From Phycisphaeraceae bacterium (GTDB taxonomy: Bacteria; Planctomycetota; Phycisphaerae; Phycisphaerales; UBA1924): DNA of 64,000 bases. Under the pieces are notes generated by a model that saw only the letters and a program-made list of their open reading frames with translations, did no database searches and was not told the origin of the DNA. Where the stretch lies: contig RECQ01000036.1 of assembly GCA_007693965.1 (NCBI GenBank), positions 124,001 through 188,000 of the forward strand. The letters are read 5' to 3'. A program made the translations under genes and the position numbers. This document shows positions 49,306 through 57,600 of the stretch, one piece after another. Every line of letters begins with the position of its first letter. The first letter of the stretch is position 1.

Positions 49306-49767
49306 ATGCTCACCATCCGCACACAACCAGGACGCACCTCGTCCGGCGCCGGCCAGTTCCGCAGCGAGATGGACCGGCTCTTCAACACGTTCTTCCAGGG
49401 CGCCCCGATGTTCGAAACCGCAAGCGCCCCGACGCCGCGGCGGCTCTTCCCCGCCCTCAACGCCTGGGAGACCCCCGAAAGCCTCATGATCGAGGCCGAA
49501 CTCCCCGGCTTCCGCATGGAGGACCTCGACATCTCCCTGCTCGGCGATGAGCTGACCATCCGCGGCGTGCGCACCGAGACGCAGACGGAGGGCCTGAACT
49601 TCCGCCGGCGCGAGCGCATCAGCGGCGAGTTCGCCCGCACCGTCACGCTCCCCGTCGAGGTCGATCCCGACCGCGTCAGCGCCAGCCTGCGCGACGGCGT
49701 GCTCACCATCGAGCTGCCCAAGGCCGCATCGGCCCGCCCGAGAAAGATCCAGGTCCGCACCGCCTGA
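49306..49767 (+). CDS. Hsp20 small heat-shock protein
   Basis: 153 residues. After an N-terminal arm (RSEMDRLFNTFFQGAPMF) the alpha-crystallin domain runs from ALNAWETPESLMIEAELPG to DGVLTIELPKA, including the conserved A-x-x-x-n-G-V-L motif near the end. It is an ATP-independent holdase that keeps unfolding proteins soluble for ClpB/DnaK. AAGGAGA precedes the ATG. Paired with a second Hsp20 69 bp downstream; the two are about 35-40 percent alike by eye, so an old duplication. Confidence 0.93.
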   Translation: MLTIRTQPGRTSSGAGQFRSEMDRLFNTFFQGAPMFETASAPTPRRLFPALNAWETPESLMIEAELPGFRMEDLDISLLGDELTIRGVRTETQTEGLNFRRRERISGEFARTVTLPVEVDPDRVSASLRDGVLTIELPKAASARPRKIQVRTA

Positions 49768-49836
49768 CCGGCGCCGATGCAGACCGAAGACCACACACAG
49801 GCGACCAACACCAGACATCGACATGGAGAACACACC

Positions 49837-50253
49837 ATGACCAACACCACGACACAGAACGTCAACGCCTCCAACTGCGTCGACGGCGCCTGCGGGCGCC
49901 TCGACGAGAAGCGCGCCCTGCCCGTCTTCCTGCCCACGGTCGACATTCTTGAGAGCGAGCGCGAGATCGTCCTCCACGCCGATCTCCCCGGCGCCCGCGC
50001 CGAGGACATCGACATCAACTGCGAAGAAGGCGAGCTGACCATTCACGCCCGCGTCTCGCACCGCGGCGTCGAGGACGGCGATTCGTTCCTCGTCCGCGAG
50101 TACGGCGTCGGCGACTTCCGCCGCACGTTCCGCATCGGCGAGAACATCAACACCGACGCCATCAGCGCCGAGCACACGAACGGCGTCCTGACGCTCCGCC
50201 TGCCCAAGACCGAGGCCGCCCGGCCCCGCCGCATCGAGGTCAAGGTCGGCTGA
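49837..50253 (+). CDS. Hsp20 small heat-shock protein
   Basis: 138 residues from ATG 49837 with GGAGAA ahead of it; the frame is open 20 codons further upstream in His/Thr-rich spacer. The alpha-crystallin domain (TVDILESEREIVLHADLPGA ... NGVLTLRLPKTEA) is complete; the N-terminal arm is short and Cys-containing (NASNCVDGACGRLDEKRA), unlike the first Hsp20. It likely forms mixed or distinct oligomers with its neighbour. A strong hairpin follows at 50291. Confidence 0.92.
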   Translation: MTNTTTQNVNASNCVDGACGRLDEKRALPVFLPTVDILESEREIVLHADLPGARAEDIDINCEEGELTIHARVSHRGVEDGDSFLVREYGVGDFRRTFRIGENINTDAISAEHTNGVLTLRLPKTEAARPRRIEVKVG

Positions 50254-50290
50254 GCAGGGGCGAACACGAACCAATCTTCTCTTCTCCTCC

Positions 50291-50326
50291 AGGGGAGGGC
50301 CCCGCAACGATGCGGGATCCTCCCCT
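50291..50326 (+). terminator. Terminator-like hairpin after the Hsp20 pair
   Basis: AGGGGAGG-CCCCGC arms pair with GCGGG-CCTCCCCT around an AACGAT loop with a short internal mismatch, followed by TCTCTGTG. It lies 38 bp after the second Hsp20 stop. Confidence 0.6.
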
Positions 50327-50375
50327 TCTCTGTGCGCCCTGTCCCACTCCTCGCTGCGCCGCGCTCAGGAGCCCG

Positions 50376-50381
50376 TACACT
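50376..50381 (+). promoter_or_regulatory. Candidate -10 box (TACACT) for a leaderless transcript
   Basis: TACACT with a 6-nt gap to ATG 50388 and no ribosome-binding sequence. Same arrangement as before the ABC-F and epimerase genes. Confidence 0.4.
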
Positions 50382-50387
50382 CCCCGC

Positions 50388-50879
50388 ATGATCGAACGCA
50401 TCATCAGCGGCGGGCAGACAGGAGTCGATCGCGCCGCCCTCGACGCCGCCCTCGAAACCGGCTTCCCCTGCGCCGGCTGGGCGCCGCGCGGCCGGCTCGC
50501 CGAAGACGGCCCCATCCCCGAGCGCTACCCGCTCAAAGAAACACCCGATGACGACGTCGAACAGCGCACCGAATGGAACGTGCGCGACGCCGACGGCCTG
50601 CTCATCCTCACACTCGGCCCCACCGACATCGGGACCGACCACGCCGCCCGCTGCGCCGAAAGCGCCGCCAAGCCCATCCTCTTCATCGACATGGAGCGCA
50701 TGTCCGCATCCGACGCAGCAGACGAAATCATCGAGTGGTCGAACTGGCGCGGCCTTAGCGCGATCAACATCGCCGGGCCGCGCGAATCGTCCAGCCCCGG
50801 CGTCTACGACAAGGCCCTCGCCGTCGTGCGCGCCCTGCTGCAGCGCCCCGAGCTGAAGAACGGGAGCGAGAACGCATGA
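50388..50879 (+). CDS. Putative molybdenum carrier-family (Rossmann-like) protein
   Basis: 163 residues from ATG 50388. It opens IERIISGGQTGVDRAALDAA and contains CAGWAPRGRLAEDGPIPERY and TEWNVRDADGLLILT, the signature of the small molybdenum-carrier/YpsA-SLOG-like family, a Rossmannoid fold that binds nucleotide-like ligands (the Moco-carrier name rests on one biochemically studied member). An upstream 26-codon extension in frame is Pro/Cys-rich and excluded. The stop overlaps the psuG start by 4 bp (ATGA). Confidence 0.82.
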   Translation: MIERIISGGQTGVDRAALDAALETGFPCAGWAPRGRLAEDGPIPERYPLKETPDDDVEQRTEWNVRDADGLLILTLGPTDIGTDHAARCAESAAKPILFIDMERMSASDAADEIIEWSNWRGLSAINIAGPRESSSPGVYDKALAVVRALLQRPELKNGSENA

Positions 50880-51757
50880 ACGCCGCCGGCCCCGATCGCC
50901 GCCGCGCTGTCGCACTCGAAACCACGCTCATCGTCCACGGCGTGCCCCGCGAGGCCGGGCGCGCACTGGCCCGCGAGCTGGCCGACATCGTGCGCGCCGA
51001 GGGCGCCGAGCCCGCCCTCGTCGGCGTCGTCCGCGGCGAGCCTGTCGTCGGCATGAGCGATGACCAGCTCGACGCCATGCTCGCAGAAGCGCACGTCGAA
51101 AAAGCCAACACGGCCAACCTCGGCGTCCTCATGCACCGGCGCGCCTTCGGCGCCACCACCGTCAGCGCCACCATGCAGCTCGCGGCGGATGCAGGCGTTC
51201 GCTTCTTCGCCACCGGCGGCGTCGGCGGCGTTCACCACGGCCTCGCCGAACGCCTCGACATCAGCGCCGACCTCGGCGCCTTCACCCGCTTCCCCGTCGC
51301 CGTCGTCAGCTCGGGCGTGAAATCCATCCTCGACGTTGTCTCCACACGCGAAGCGCTCGAAACACTCGGCGTCCCCGTCGTCGGCTTCCGCACCGACCGC
51401 TTCCCCGCCTTCTACCTGCGCGAAAGCGAAGCCGGCGTGGACGCGCGCTTCGACGACGAGGCCGATCTGGCCGCCTTCATCCGCTCCGAGTTGGAGCGCA
51501 CCGGCCGCGGCGTGCTGATCGCGAACCCGATCCCCGCAGCGGATGAGCTGGCCGATTCCGACTGGCGCAATTGGCTCGCAGAGGCCGATTCCCGCCTCCA
51601 CGCCGAGCCCACCACCGGCCGCGATGTCACCCCGCGCCTCCTCGCCCACCTCCACGACATTTCCGGCGGCGCCACGCTGCGCGCCAACCTGGCACTGGTG
51701 AAGTCCAACGCCCGCCTGGCGGCGAAGTTGGCGGCGTATTTCACCGAACACAAATGA
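50876..51757 (+). CDS. psuG: Pseudouridine-5'-phosphate glycosidase
   Basis: 293 residues, the usual family length. Motifs ALETTLIVHGVPREAG, KANTANLGVLMHRRAFGATT (with the catalytic Lys region) and FFATGGVGGVHHG are the PsuG signature. The enzyme cleaves pseudouridine 5'-phosphate to uracil and ribose 5-phosphate in the cytoplasm, salvaging RNA-derived pseudouridine. The usual partner kinase PsuK is not adjacent; instead the gene is translationally coupled to the molybdenum-carrier-like protein, an unusual pairing. Confidence 0.93.
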   Translation: MNAAGPDRRRAVALETTLIVHGVPREAGRALARELADIVRAEGAEPALVGVVRGEPVVGMSDDQLDAMLAEAHVEKANTANLGVLMHRRAFGATTVSATMQLAADAGVRFFATGGVGGVHHGLAERLDISADLGAFTRFPVAVVSSGVKSILDVVSTREALETLGVPVVGFRTDRFPAFYLRESEAGVDARFDDEADLAAFIRSELERTGRGVLIANPIPAADELADSDWRNWLAEADSRLHAEPTTGRDVTPRLLAHLHDISGGATLRANLALVKSNARLAAKLAAYFTEHK

Positions 51758-51836
51758 AAATGTTCAGTTTCCTTCCGGAATCAGATACCATACCTGTACC
51801 CGGGCAGTCAGTCTGAATCCATCGGAAGGATCGGAT

Positions 51837-52922
51837 ATGCCGAACACACGATCGGTTCTCTCGCGCCTGACGATTCTCCTTCTCTGTGCATGCACTGCAC
51901 CGACGCCGATTCTCGCCGCGGATCCTGAAACGCTGGTGGAGCAGATCCGCTCGAACAGTCTGAGCGACTCTGCGATCGAGGCGGCTGTGCAAAGAGCGCT
52001 TGAAATGCAGCGCGACAGGGAGACTCCGTGGGATCCAGCATGGGGTGATGTCATCGATGCGGCCGACGACGCCGGACACATTGATGGCGAACAACTCAGG
52101 CAATACGCGCGCCACAGTCTGAATCTCGAATTGGTGACGAGGCCCCGAATCGGCCGCATCGATGCGCCCGTTGCCAGTCTCGAATTCAAGACCCGAGTCG
52201 GAGCCGGGCGAATGTTCGGGGTGCAGATCGATGTTCTCGAAGCGCGGTTTGGAGATCGAGAACTGCTCTTTTCTCGAAGACCGAACCAATGGGTCATCTC
52301 GCACCGCGAACCGGATACGCCTCGATTCTTGCGCAGAATGAATCTCTCTTTCGAGCATGCTCCGGAGATGCATCCGCCCGGACCTGTTGAAATTCATCTC
52401 GACATCGAAATTCGAATCTTTGAAAACCGGAATCCTGAGCACGGCGCACTGCTGACTGTGTGGCGTGAGACGCTCGTTGCGAATGTTGAAATCGTGGATG
52501 CGGAGAACGATCCGATCGCCCTCGTTCACGATGCGAGCGAACGCAGGCATCTCGAACAGAATCTGTTCGCTCAGCATATTCGAGTGATGCCGCAGCCTGA
52601 CGGCGGCTGCTTTCTCACGATGTCATTGGGGTGCAAGAGCGTCCTCACCGCGTTCGCCTTCGACGTCTTTCTGCAGCATGAAGACAACCAGTGGCACGTT
52701 GGTGAATTCGCAGCGCATACCGACGATCAGGGGTTGTACACCGGATTGAGCGCGATGCTTCCCGCCGATGTGCTCGATCTCGACGAAGTTGATGTTCTGT
52801 TCCTGCCAAGCCCCGAAGCCGCCCGCCGCGATATCGACATCATCGAAATCTTCGGCGAGAGCATCGTGATCCGGCGTGTGCCGGTGCAGAAACCGCCATG
52901 GCCGGTTCAGAGGCCGCAGTGA
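51837..52922 (+). CDS. Secreted protein of unknown function
   Basis: 361 residues with GGAAGGA before the ATG and a signal peptide (LTILLLCACTAPTPILA). No recognised domain. The N-terminal mature part is helical (LVEQIRSNSLSDSAIEAAVQ), the rest beta-rich with many Glu, Arg and His residues (FENRNPEHGALLTVWRETL, LPADVLDLDEVDVLFLPSP). Its G+C and codon use look lower than those of neighbours (more A/T-ending codons), which may mean a slower-evolving or acquired gene. The ending is Pro-rich (VQKPPWPVQRPQ). Stand-alone transcription unit. Confidence 0.75.
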   Translation: MPNTRSVLSRLTILLLCACTAPTPILAADPETLVEQIRSNSLSDSAIEAAVQRALEMQRDRETPWDPAWGDVIDAADDAGHIDGEQLRQYARHSLNLELVTRPRIGRIDAPVASLEFKTRVGAGRMFGVQIDVLEARFGDRELLFSRRPNQWVISHREPDTPRFLRRMNLSFEHAPEMHPPGPVEIHLDIEIRIFENRNPEHGALLTVWRETLVANVEIVDAENDPIALVHDASERRHLEQNLFAQHIRVMPQPDGGCFLTMSLGCKSVLTAFAFDVFLQHEDNQWHVGEFAAHTDDQGLYTGLSAMLPADVLDLDEVDVLFLPSPEAARRDIDIIEIFGESIVIRRVPVQKPPWPVQRPQ

Positions 52923-52972
52923 CGAAGAGGCTGAGAGCAGCCCACGAGTCGCAAGCCCGCCAAAATGACAAC

Positions 52973-52998
52973 CGCCCGGACCACTGGTCCAGGCGGCG
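52973..52998 (-). terminator. Terminator-like hairpin after tRNA-Arg
   Basis: CCGCC-GGACCA / TGGTCC-GGCGG stem. On the minus strand it is followed by TTGTCATTTT, about 20 bp after the tRNA 3' end, so it may end the tRNA transcript. Confidence 0.4.
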
Positions 52999-53015
52999 TC
53001 AATCGCAGAGAAAAG

Positions 53016-53089
53016 TACGCGCGGAGGGAGTCGAACCCCCAACCTCCTGATCCGTAGTCAGGTGCTCTATCCAATTGAGCTACGCGCGC
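53016..53089 (-). tRNA. tRNA-Arg (anticodon ACG)
   Basis: 74 nt on the minus strand with complete cloverleaf: acceptor GCGCGCG pairing with CGCGCGT, D-arm containing AGCTCAATTGGATAGAGC, anticodon stem-loop CCTGA-CTACGGA-TCAGG (anticodon ACG), T-arm GGGGG-TTCGACT-CCCTC, discriminator A. CCA is not encoded. It reads the CGN arginine codons after A34 to inosine editing. Confidence 0.97.
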
Positions 53090-53177
53090 ACGCGAAGGGC
53101 GAAGGATAGCCCCCACTTGCGAATGCGGCAACAACCCATCGCACGCCCCGACCCCATCTGCACACAAACAACCGCCC

Positions 53178-54100
53178 TCACACGCCCGGCGCGGGCGCCG
53201 GCCGCGGCGTCCCGCCTTCCACATACCCCAGCCTCGCCAGCGTGGGGCGGATCGCATCCTCCACCTGCTGCACTTCGACCGGCGACTCCTGCCCTGGGCC
53301 ACCTTGCCGCGGACCACCGACCGCTCCATCAGCTCGCGGCAGGCGTCGGTCATCGGCCGCTCCAGAAACGCCGCCACACGCTCCATCGTCTCCACAGGCA
53401 GCTCGCACAGCTCCTCGAACCGCAGCGTCACCACCCGCGCGGGCGTCCGCTCCGCAAATTCGAGATACCGCGTCACCTGGAACTCCCACGACCGGGCCGC
53501 CTGCACATGGTGCGGCTGGCCGAGGGCCCCGATCCGCTCCAGCAGCAACCGCCCCAGCCGCCGTTCCGGATCGTCGGTGAGATGGCGTTTGAAGGCCAGG
53601 TCCCGCCCGTCGCGCACCATGTGGATGTGATGCGCCTCCGGAAAAACCGCGTGCACCAGCGAGGGAATCAGGTAGGTCTCGGGAAACTTCCACCCCCACG
53701 CGGCGCCCGAGCCGGGGGCCACGCCCAGCCCCCGGATGTAGGCCGAGACCACCCGGGCCATCCGCCGCACATCAACCTCCCGGGGCGATTCCGCCGCATC
53801 CTGCCCCAAAGTCCGGGCGGCGAGCAGCTTGATCCGTCTGGTGAAGACGCGGTCCTGTGTGTCCGCCGTCCCCTCGTGGAGGGGCCCGAGGTTGACCCCG
53901 AGGGCCTCGATGGCCCGGCCCAGCAGCCGCGTCCCCGAGTGCCCCCGGCTCATGATGATAATGGGGGTCTCCCGGCGGAGGGTTTCGGCGTCGATTGCGG
54001 GTCGCCAGGGCAGCACGGGCCAACGGTATGGCGCCCCGCGCCGGGCCCGCAAGCGCCTCGATATGGAGCGCCCCTTGATAATCATGGCCTGTGACGGCAT
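53178..54100 (-). CDS. Sulfotransferase-family protein with an apparent frameshift near the 3' end
   Basis: The 5' part (from ATG 54100) encodes a PAPS-dependent sulfotransferase-like protein: IIIMSRGHSGTRLLGRAIEA (phosphosulfate-loop equivalent), WGWKFPETYLIPSL, AHHIHMVRDGRDLAFK (3'-phosphate-binding segment) and RVVTLRFEELCELPVETMER. Around 53291-53294 the frame breaks: the natural continuation QESPVEVQQVEDAIRPTLA, ending at the stop 53178, lies in another frame. One missing G in a GGG run would explain it. Uncorrected, the frame runs on through the tRNA-Arg gene. Either a sequencing error or a recent inactivating change affecting the last ~35 residues. Confidence 0.75.
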
Positions 54101-54209
54101 AATCCCCGGTTCCGCTGCGGTCGGCCGGTGGGCCCATCCCTGAGTCTCCGGGAGAGGAAACGGCCGCCGCTCGTCAACGACCGGATCGAGAAACAGGAAT
54201 CACCCCAGC

Positions 54210-54485
54210 ATGGCCACTTCGCTCTCAGCCAAGAAGCGCATCCGTCAGAACATCCGCCACCGCAGCCGCAACCGTTGGCGCCTGCGCGCCATGCGACTCT
54301 CCATGCGTGAGTTCCGCGAGAAGCTTCTGCACGGCACGCCCGAGGAGGCCCGCGAGTCGCTGCGCAAGTGCGGCTCGCTGATCGATCGCGCCGCCGCCCG
54401 CGGCGTGATCCACAAGAACAACGCCGCCCGCAAGAAGTCGCGCCTCAACGCCCGACTCAAGGCCCGCCACGCTCAGTCGGCCTGA
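54210..54485 (+). CDS. rpsT: 30S ribosomal protein S20
   Basis: 91 residues, very basic, opening MATSLSAKKRIRQNIRHRSR and containing HKNNAARKKSRLNARLKA, the typical S20 start and end. S20 binds 16S rRNA early in small-subunit assembly. The gene stands alone with a strong terminator 40 bp after its stop. No clear Shine-Dalgarno sequence ahead of the ATG. Confidence 0.96.
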   Translation: MATSLSAKKRIRQNIRHRSRNRWRLRAMRLSMREFREKLLHGTPEEARESLRKCGSLIDRAAARGVIHKNNAARKKSRLNARLKARHAQSA

Positions 54486-54527
54486 CGCGCCGCCGACGCC
54501 CGGCTCTGAACACGAATCAGTCACCCG

Positions 54528-54557
54528 AACCCGGATCGATTTCGATCCGGGTTTTTT
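54528..54557 (+). terminator. Rho-independent terminator of rpsT
   Basis: AACCCGGATCGA pairs perfectly with TCGATCCGGGTT (12 bp, tiny loop), followed by TTTTCTT. Confidence 0.88.
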
Positions 54558-54600
54558 CTTCAACGCGCCCATCTCGCGCGCAGTGGTAGTCTGGAGCACA

Positions 54601-55425
54601 ATGTCAACGGGACGGAGCCCGAGTTCGAGCGGAAGAAGCACCGGAAGACGCGGCGCAGCACGCCGCCGCGCCGAGCCCGACACCTACTACAACATCAGCA
54701 AGCGCCCGCTGCATGTGCTGGTCTTCCTCGCCCCCCTGCTCGTGCTGTACGAGCTCGGCGCCGCCTTCTACCTCGCCCCCGCGGACGGCGGCGCCGGCGC
54801 CGACATCCGCGCCCGTCGCCTCATCTCCATCTTCTTCGATCTCTTCGGCGTCACGGGACTCATCCTGCCCGGACTGGCCCTCGTCGTGGTTCTGCTGGTG
54901 TGGCACACGCTGAAGCGCGACCGCTGGAGCATCGAGCCCCGCGTCATCGGCGGCATGGCGGGCGAGGCCATCCTCTTCACACTGCCGCTGCTCGTCTTCG
55001 CCCAGCTCGTGGGCGCTTCGATTCAGGCCAACGCCGAAGCCGCCGCGGCCATGGCGGCGGCGGGCGCAAGCGGCGCCACGCTCGCCGAAATGCCCTGGCA
55101 GGCGCGCGCCACCATCGCACTTGGCGCCGGCCTCTACGAAGAACTGCTCTTCCGCATGGTCGGGATCGCACTGATCCACGTTCTGCTGGTGGACCTGCTG
55201 GGTGTAAAACAGAAAACGGGCACGGCCGTCTCCGTCGTCCTCACCGCGATCGCCTTCGCGCTCTACCACGACCAGGTCTTCTCCAGCGCCGGCATCGACC
55301 TGCTCTACGTGTTCTTCTACTTCGTCGCCGGCCTGTATTTCGGCGCGATCTTCATCTTCCGCGGCTTCGGCATCGTCGTCGCCACACACGCGCTCTACGA
55401 CCTGGTCGTCCTCCTCCTCCAGTAG
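54601..55425 (+). CDS. CPBP-family intramembrane metalloprotease
   Basis: 274 residues from ATG 54601. A Ser/Arg-rich cytoplasmic tail (~40 residues) precedes seven or so membrane segments. The CPBP motifs are present in order: GLYEELLFRMVG (EExxxR), FALYHD (His) and ATHALYDLVV (HxxxD/N-like). Relatives process prenylated proteins or take part in bacteriocin immunity; here the role is unknown. A TAGTCT box lies 8 nt before the start, with GGAG in between. Confidence 0.87.
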   Translation: MSTGRSPSSSGRSTGRRGAARRRAEPDTYYNISKRPLHVLVFLAPLLVLYELGAAFYLAPADGGAGADIRARRLISIFFDLFGVTGLILPGLALVVVLLVWHTLKRDRWSIEPRVIGGMAGEAILFTLPLLVFAQLVGASIQANAEAAAAMAAAGASGATLAEMPWQARATIALGAGLYEELLFRMVGIALIHVLLVDLLGVKQKTGTAVSVVLTAIAFALYHDQVFSSAGIDLLYVFFYFVAGLYFGAIFIFRGFGIVVATHALYDLVVLLLQ

Positions 55426-55440
55426 CGCCCGTCTCGCAAC

Positions 55441-55552
55441 CCACGAGCCCGAAGCGCAAGCGAGGGAATACGCATCACATACGACAAATAAGCGCCCGGC
55501 TTCTCCTGTCGCGGGGACACGAGAAAACCCTCGCTCGCGCTTCGGGCTCGTG
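55441..55552. repeat. Inverted repeat of the planctomycete CGAGCCCGAAGCG family
   Basis: Left arm 55441-55466 (CACGAGCCCGAAGCGCAAGC followed by GAGGG) and right arm 55528-55552, its near-perfect reverse complement, around a ~60-bp spacer. A transcript would form a ~25-bp hairpin. It lies between the CPBP and methyltransferase genes. Confidence 0.88.
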
Positions 55553-55609
55553 AATTTGACGCCCGCGCCGCTGGCGCGAGCGCCGGATTCCCGCTATAAA
55601 TCCTTCACC

Positions 55610-56587
55610 ATGGCCACATCGCAGACGAACGGACTCGCAAAGCCCCCGCGCCAAAGCTCCGCCCCCCCGAAGCCGAAGCACACGCTCAAGGACCCGGAGG
55701 CTCGCGTTTACGTCGGCGACTGCCGCAAGATCATCCCGCGCATCCCCGAGTGCGCCGCCAAAGAAGTCGATCTCGTCTTCGCCGACCCCCCCTTCAACTG
55801 GCAGGTGAAGTACGACAAGTGGCACGACGGCCTGCCCCGCGATGAATACCTCAAGTTCACCGAGAACTGGCTCGACGTCTGCATTGACTCCCTCGCCCCC
55901 CACGGCGCCATCTGGGTGAACATCCCGGACGACACCGCCGCCGAGATCGTCGTCCACCTGAAAAAACGCGGCCTGCACATGGTCAACTGGTGCGTCTGGC
56001 ACTTTCGCTTCGGCCAGAACCGCATGGGCAGCTTCATCATGAGCAAGGTCCACGCGCTCTACTTCGTGAAGGACCCGAAGAACCGCATCTGGCGCCCCGA
56101 GCGCGTTCTTGAGCCCAGCGACCGCGCCACCACCTACTTCGATCCCCGCACCTACAACAAGAAGGACGGCCACGGCCCCAACGGCCTTCGCGTCCCAATG
56201 GACGTCTGGTACGGCCGCTACTGGGGACGCATCCAGGGCAACAACAAGGAGCGCCGCGCCAACCACGAGAACCAGCTCCCCGAGGTCTACCTCGAGCGCG
56301 TCGTCCTCTCCTGCTCCGACGAGGGCATGCTGGTGATGGACCCCTTCCTCGGCAGCGGCACCACCGGCGTGGTCGCCCACGAACTCAAACGCCGCTTCAT
56401 CGGGACCGAGTACAGCCCCGCCAACGCGAAAAGCGCCTTCCAGCGCATAAAGGACGGACCCGTCCGTCCGCTGGGCGAGCTCCGCACCGAAGGAACCGCC
56501 ATTTTCCCCGCCCGCGCCGCCGGAACCCGCACCCGGGAGCGGTTCGCTGCCCTGGCCCAGCAGGAAATTCCCATCCCACCCAAGTGA
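55610..56587 (+). CDS. Orphan DNA methyltransferase, beta class (N6-adenine or N4-cytosine)
   Basis: 325 residues from ATG 55610. The catalytic motif IV is VFADPPFNWQVKYDKW (DPPF), and the AdoMet-binding motif I comes later, MDPFLGSGTTGVVAHELKRRF, with motif X after it (VGDCRKIIP at the N-terminus belongs to the AdoMet site too), so the order IV-TRD-I is the beta arrangement. The segment between is the likely target-recognition domain (NKKDGHGPNGLRVPMDVWYG). No restriction endonuclease or specificity subunit lies nearby, so it resembles regulatory or housekeeping orphan methylases such as CcrM. A TATAAAT box lies 9 nt before the start; no ribosome site. Confidence 0.87.
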   Translation: MATSQTNGLAKPPRQSSAPPKPKHTLKDPEARVYVGDCRKIIPRIPECAAKEVDLVFADPPFNWQVKYDKWHDGLPRDEYLKFTENWLDVCIDSLAPHGAIWVNIPDDTAAEIVVHLKKRGLHMVNWCVWHFRFGQNRMGSFIMSKVHALYFVKDPKNRIWRPERVLEPSDRATTYFDPRTYNKKDGHGPNGLRVPMDVWYGRYWGRIQGNNKERRANHENQLPEVYLERVVLSCSDEGMLVMDPFLGSGTTGVVAHELKRRFIGTEYSPANAKSAFQRIKDGPVRPLGELRTEGTAIFPARAAGTRTRERFAALAQQEIPIPPK

Positions 56588-56842
56588 CCCCCCGGGTCCG
56601 TACGACAGGGGAAACCCGCATCAGCGGGCCAAATGAGTCCGATATTCACCAAAGCGGCTTATTCAGGGTGGATCGGGGACCGAAGGTGAGTTAATCTGCG
56701 GGAGTAGCCACCGGGGCGTGTCCCATCAGTTCCCCGGCGGCTGGCGCGGATCCGAGATGGGTCCGGCCGGTCGATGGCGCCCGGCGCCCCGGCATGTGTG
56801 CGCCGAAGGCTCGAGGGCTTCCGCCAGCAGGGAGCGATTCTC

Positions 56843-57571
56843 ATGGCCGCAGTGACAACACCCGAACGTCCTAGGGTCGGATTCGATCTCCACTCCGAAT
56901 CCGCCGTGATCGAACTGCCCCAGCCGCAGGGCGATTCACCCGAACTCCTCGCCGCCTGGTTCGACGAGATCTACCGAACCGCCGATGGTGATCCCGGACG
57001 TGTCCCCTGGGCCCGTCACGGGCCCAGCCCCTGCTTGGTCGCATGGCTCAACGCCGTCGCCCCCAGCTTCGTCCGCCCCGGCGGACGCGTCTGCGTCGTC
57101 GGCTGCGGCCTGGGTCACGACGCCGTCGAGCTCATCAACCGAGGCTATGACGTTTCCGCGTTTGATATTTCCCCCACCGCCATTGAGTGGGCCAGACGCC
57201 TGCACCCCGACCACGCCGATCGCTTCTTCGTCGCCGACGCCTGCGACCCCCCGCCCCGCCTCCGCTGCCGCGCCGATCTGGTGGTCGAAATCAACACGCT
57301 TCAGTCCGTCCCGCCGAAGCAGCGCGTGAGCATGGCGCAATGCATGGCGAACCTGCTCGGCCCGCACGGCTCGCTTCTCGTGATCTGTCTCGGGCGCGAT
57401 GCGGACGAGCCCGCGCCGGACGCCGATACGCCGCCGCACCCGATCAGCCCGCCCGAGCTGACATCGCTCATGCAGCAAGCCGGCCTGCAGCTCTCCGGAA
57501 ACCTCGACGAGTTCGACGACGATGAGACGCCCCCGAAGCGCCGCCTCCGCGTCGCCTTCCGACGCGTCTGA
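56843..57571 (+). CDS. Class I SAM-dependent methyltransferase (TPMT-like)
   Basis: 242 residues from ATG 56843, preceded by AGGGAGCG; the frame is open 23 codons further. The AdoMet-binding motif VCVVGCGLGHDAVELINRGY leads on to VSAFDIS (acidic ribose ligand) and ADLVVEINTLQSVPP, as in thiopurine-methyltransferase-like enzymes (SAM, cytoplasmic). The N-terminal part (AAWFDEIYRTADGDPGRVPW) also fits that group, where substrates include tellurite, selenium or thiol compounds. Substrate not readable. Confidence 0.85.
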   Translation: MAAVTTPERPRVGFDLHSESAVIELPQPQGDSPELLAAWFDEIYRTADGDPGRVPWARHGPSPCLVAWLNAVAPSFVRPGGRVCVVGCGLGHDAVELINRGYDVSAFDISPTAIEWARRLHPDHADRFFVADACDPPPRLRCRADLVVEINTLQSVPPKQRVSMAQCMANLLGPHGSLLVICLGRDADEPAPDADTPPHPISPPELTSLMQQAGLQLSGNLDEFDDDETPPKRRLRVAFRRV

Positions 57572-57600
57572 TTTCCCTGCGACCGATGCCTGATGCCTTC

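Noticed and set aside
52907-53177. C-terminal extension of the sulfotransferase through the tRNA-Arg region
   Set aside because: It translates the tRNA gene and follows an apparent frameshift; no protein similarity.
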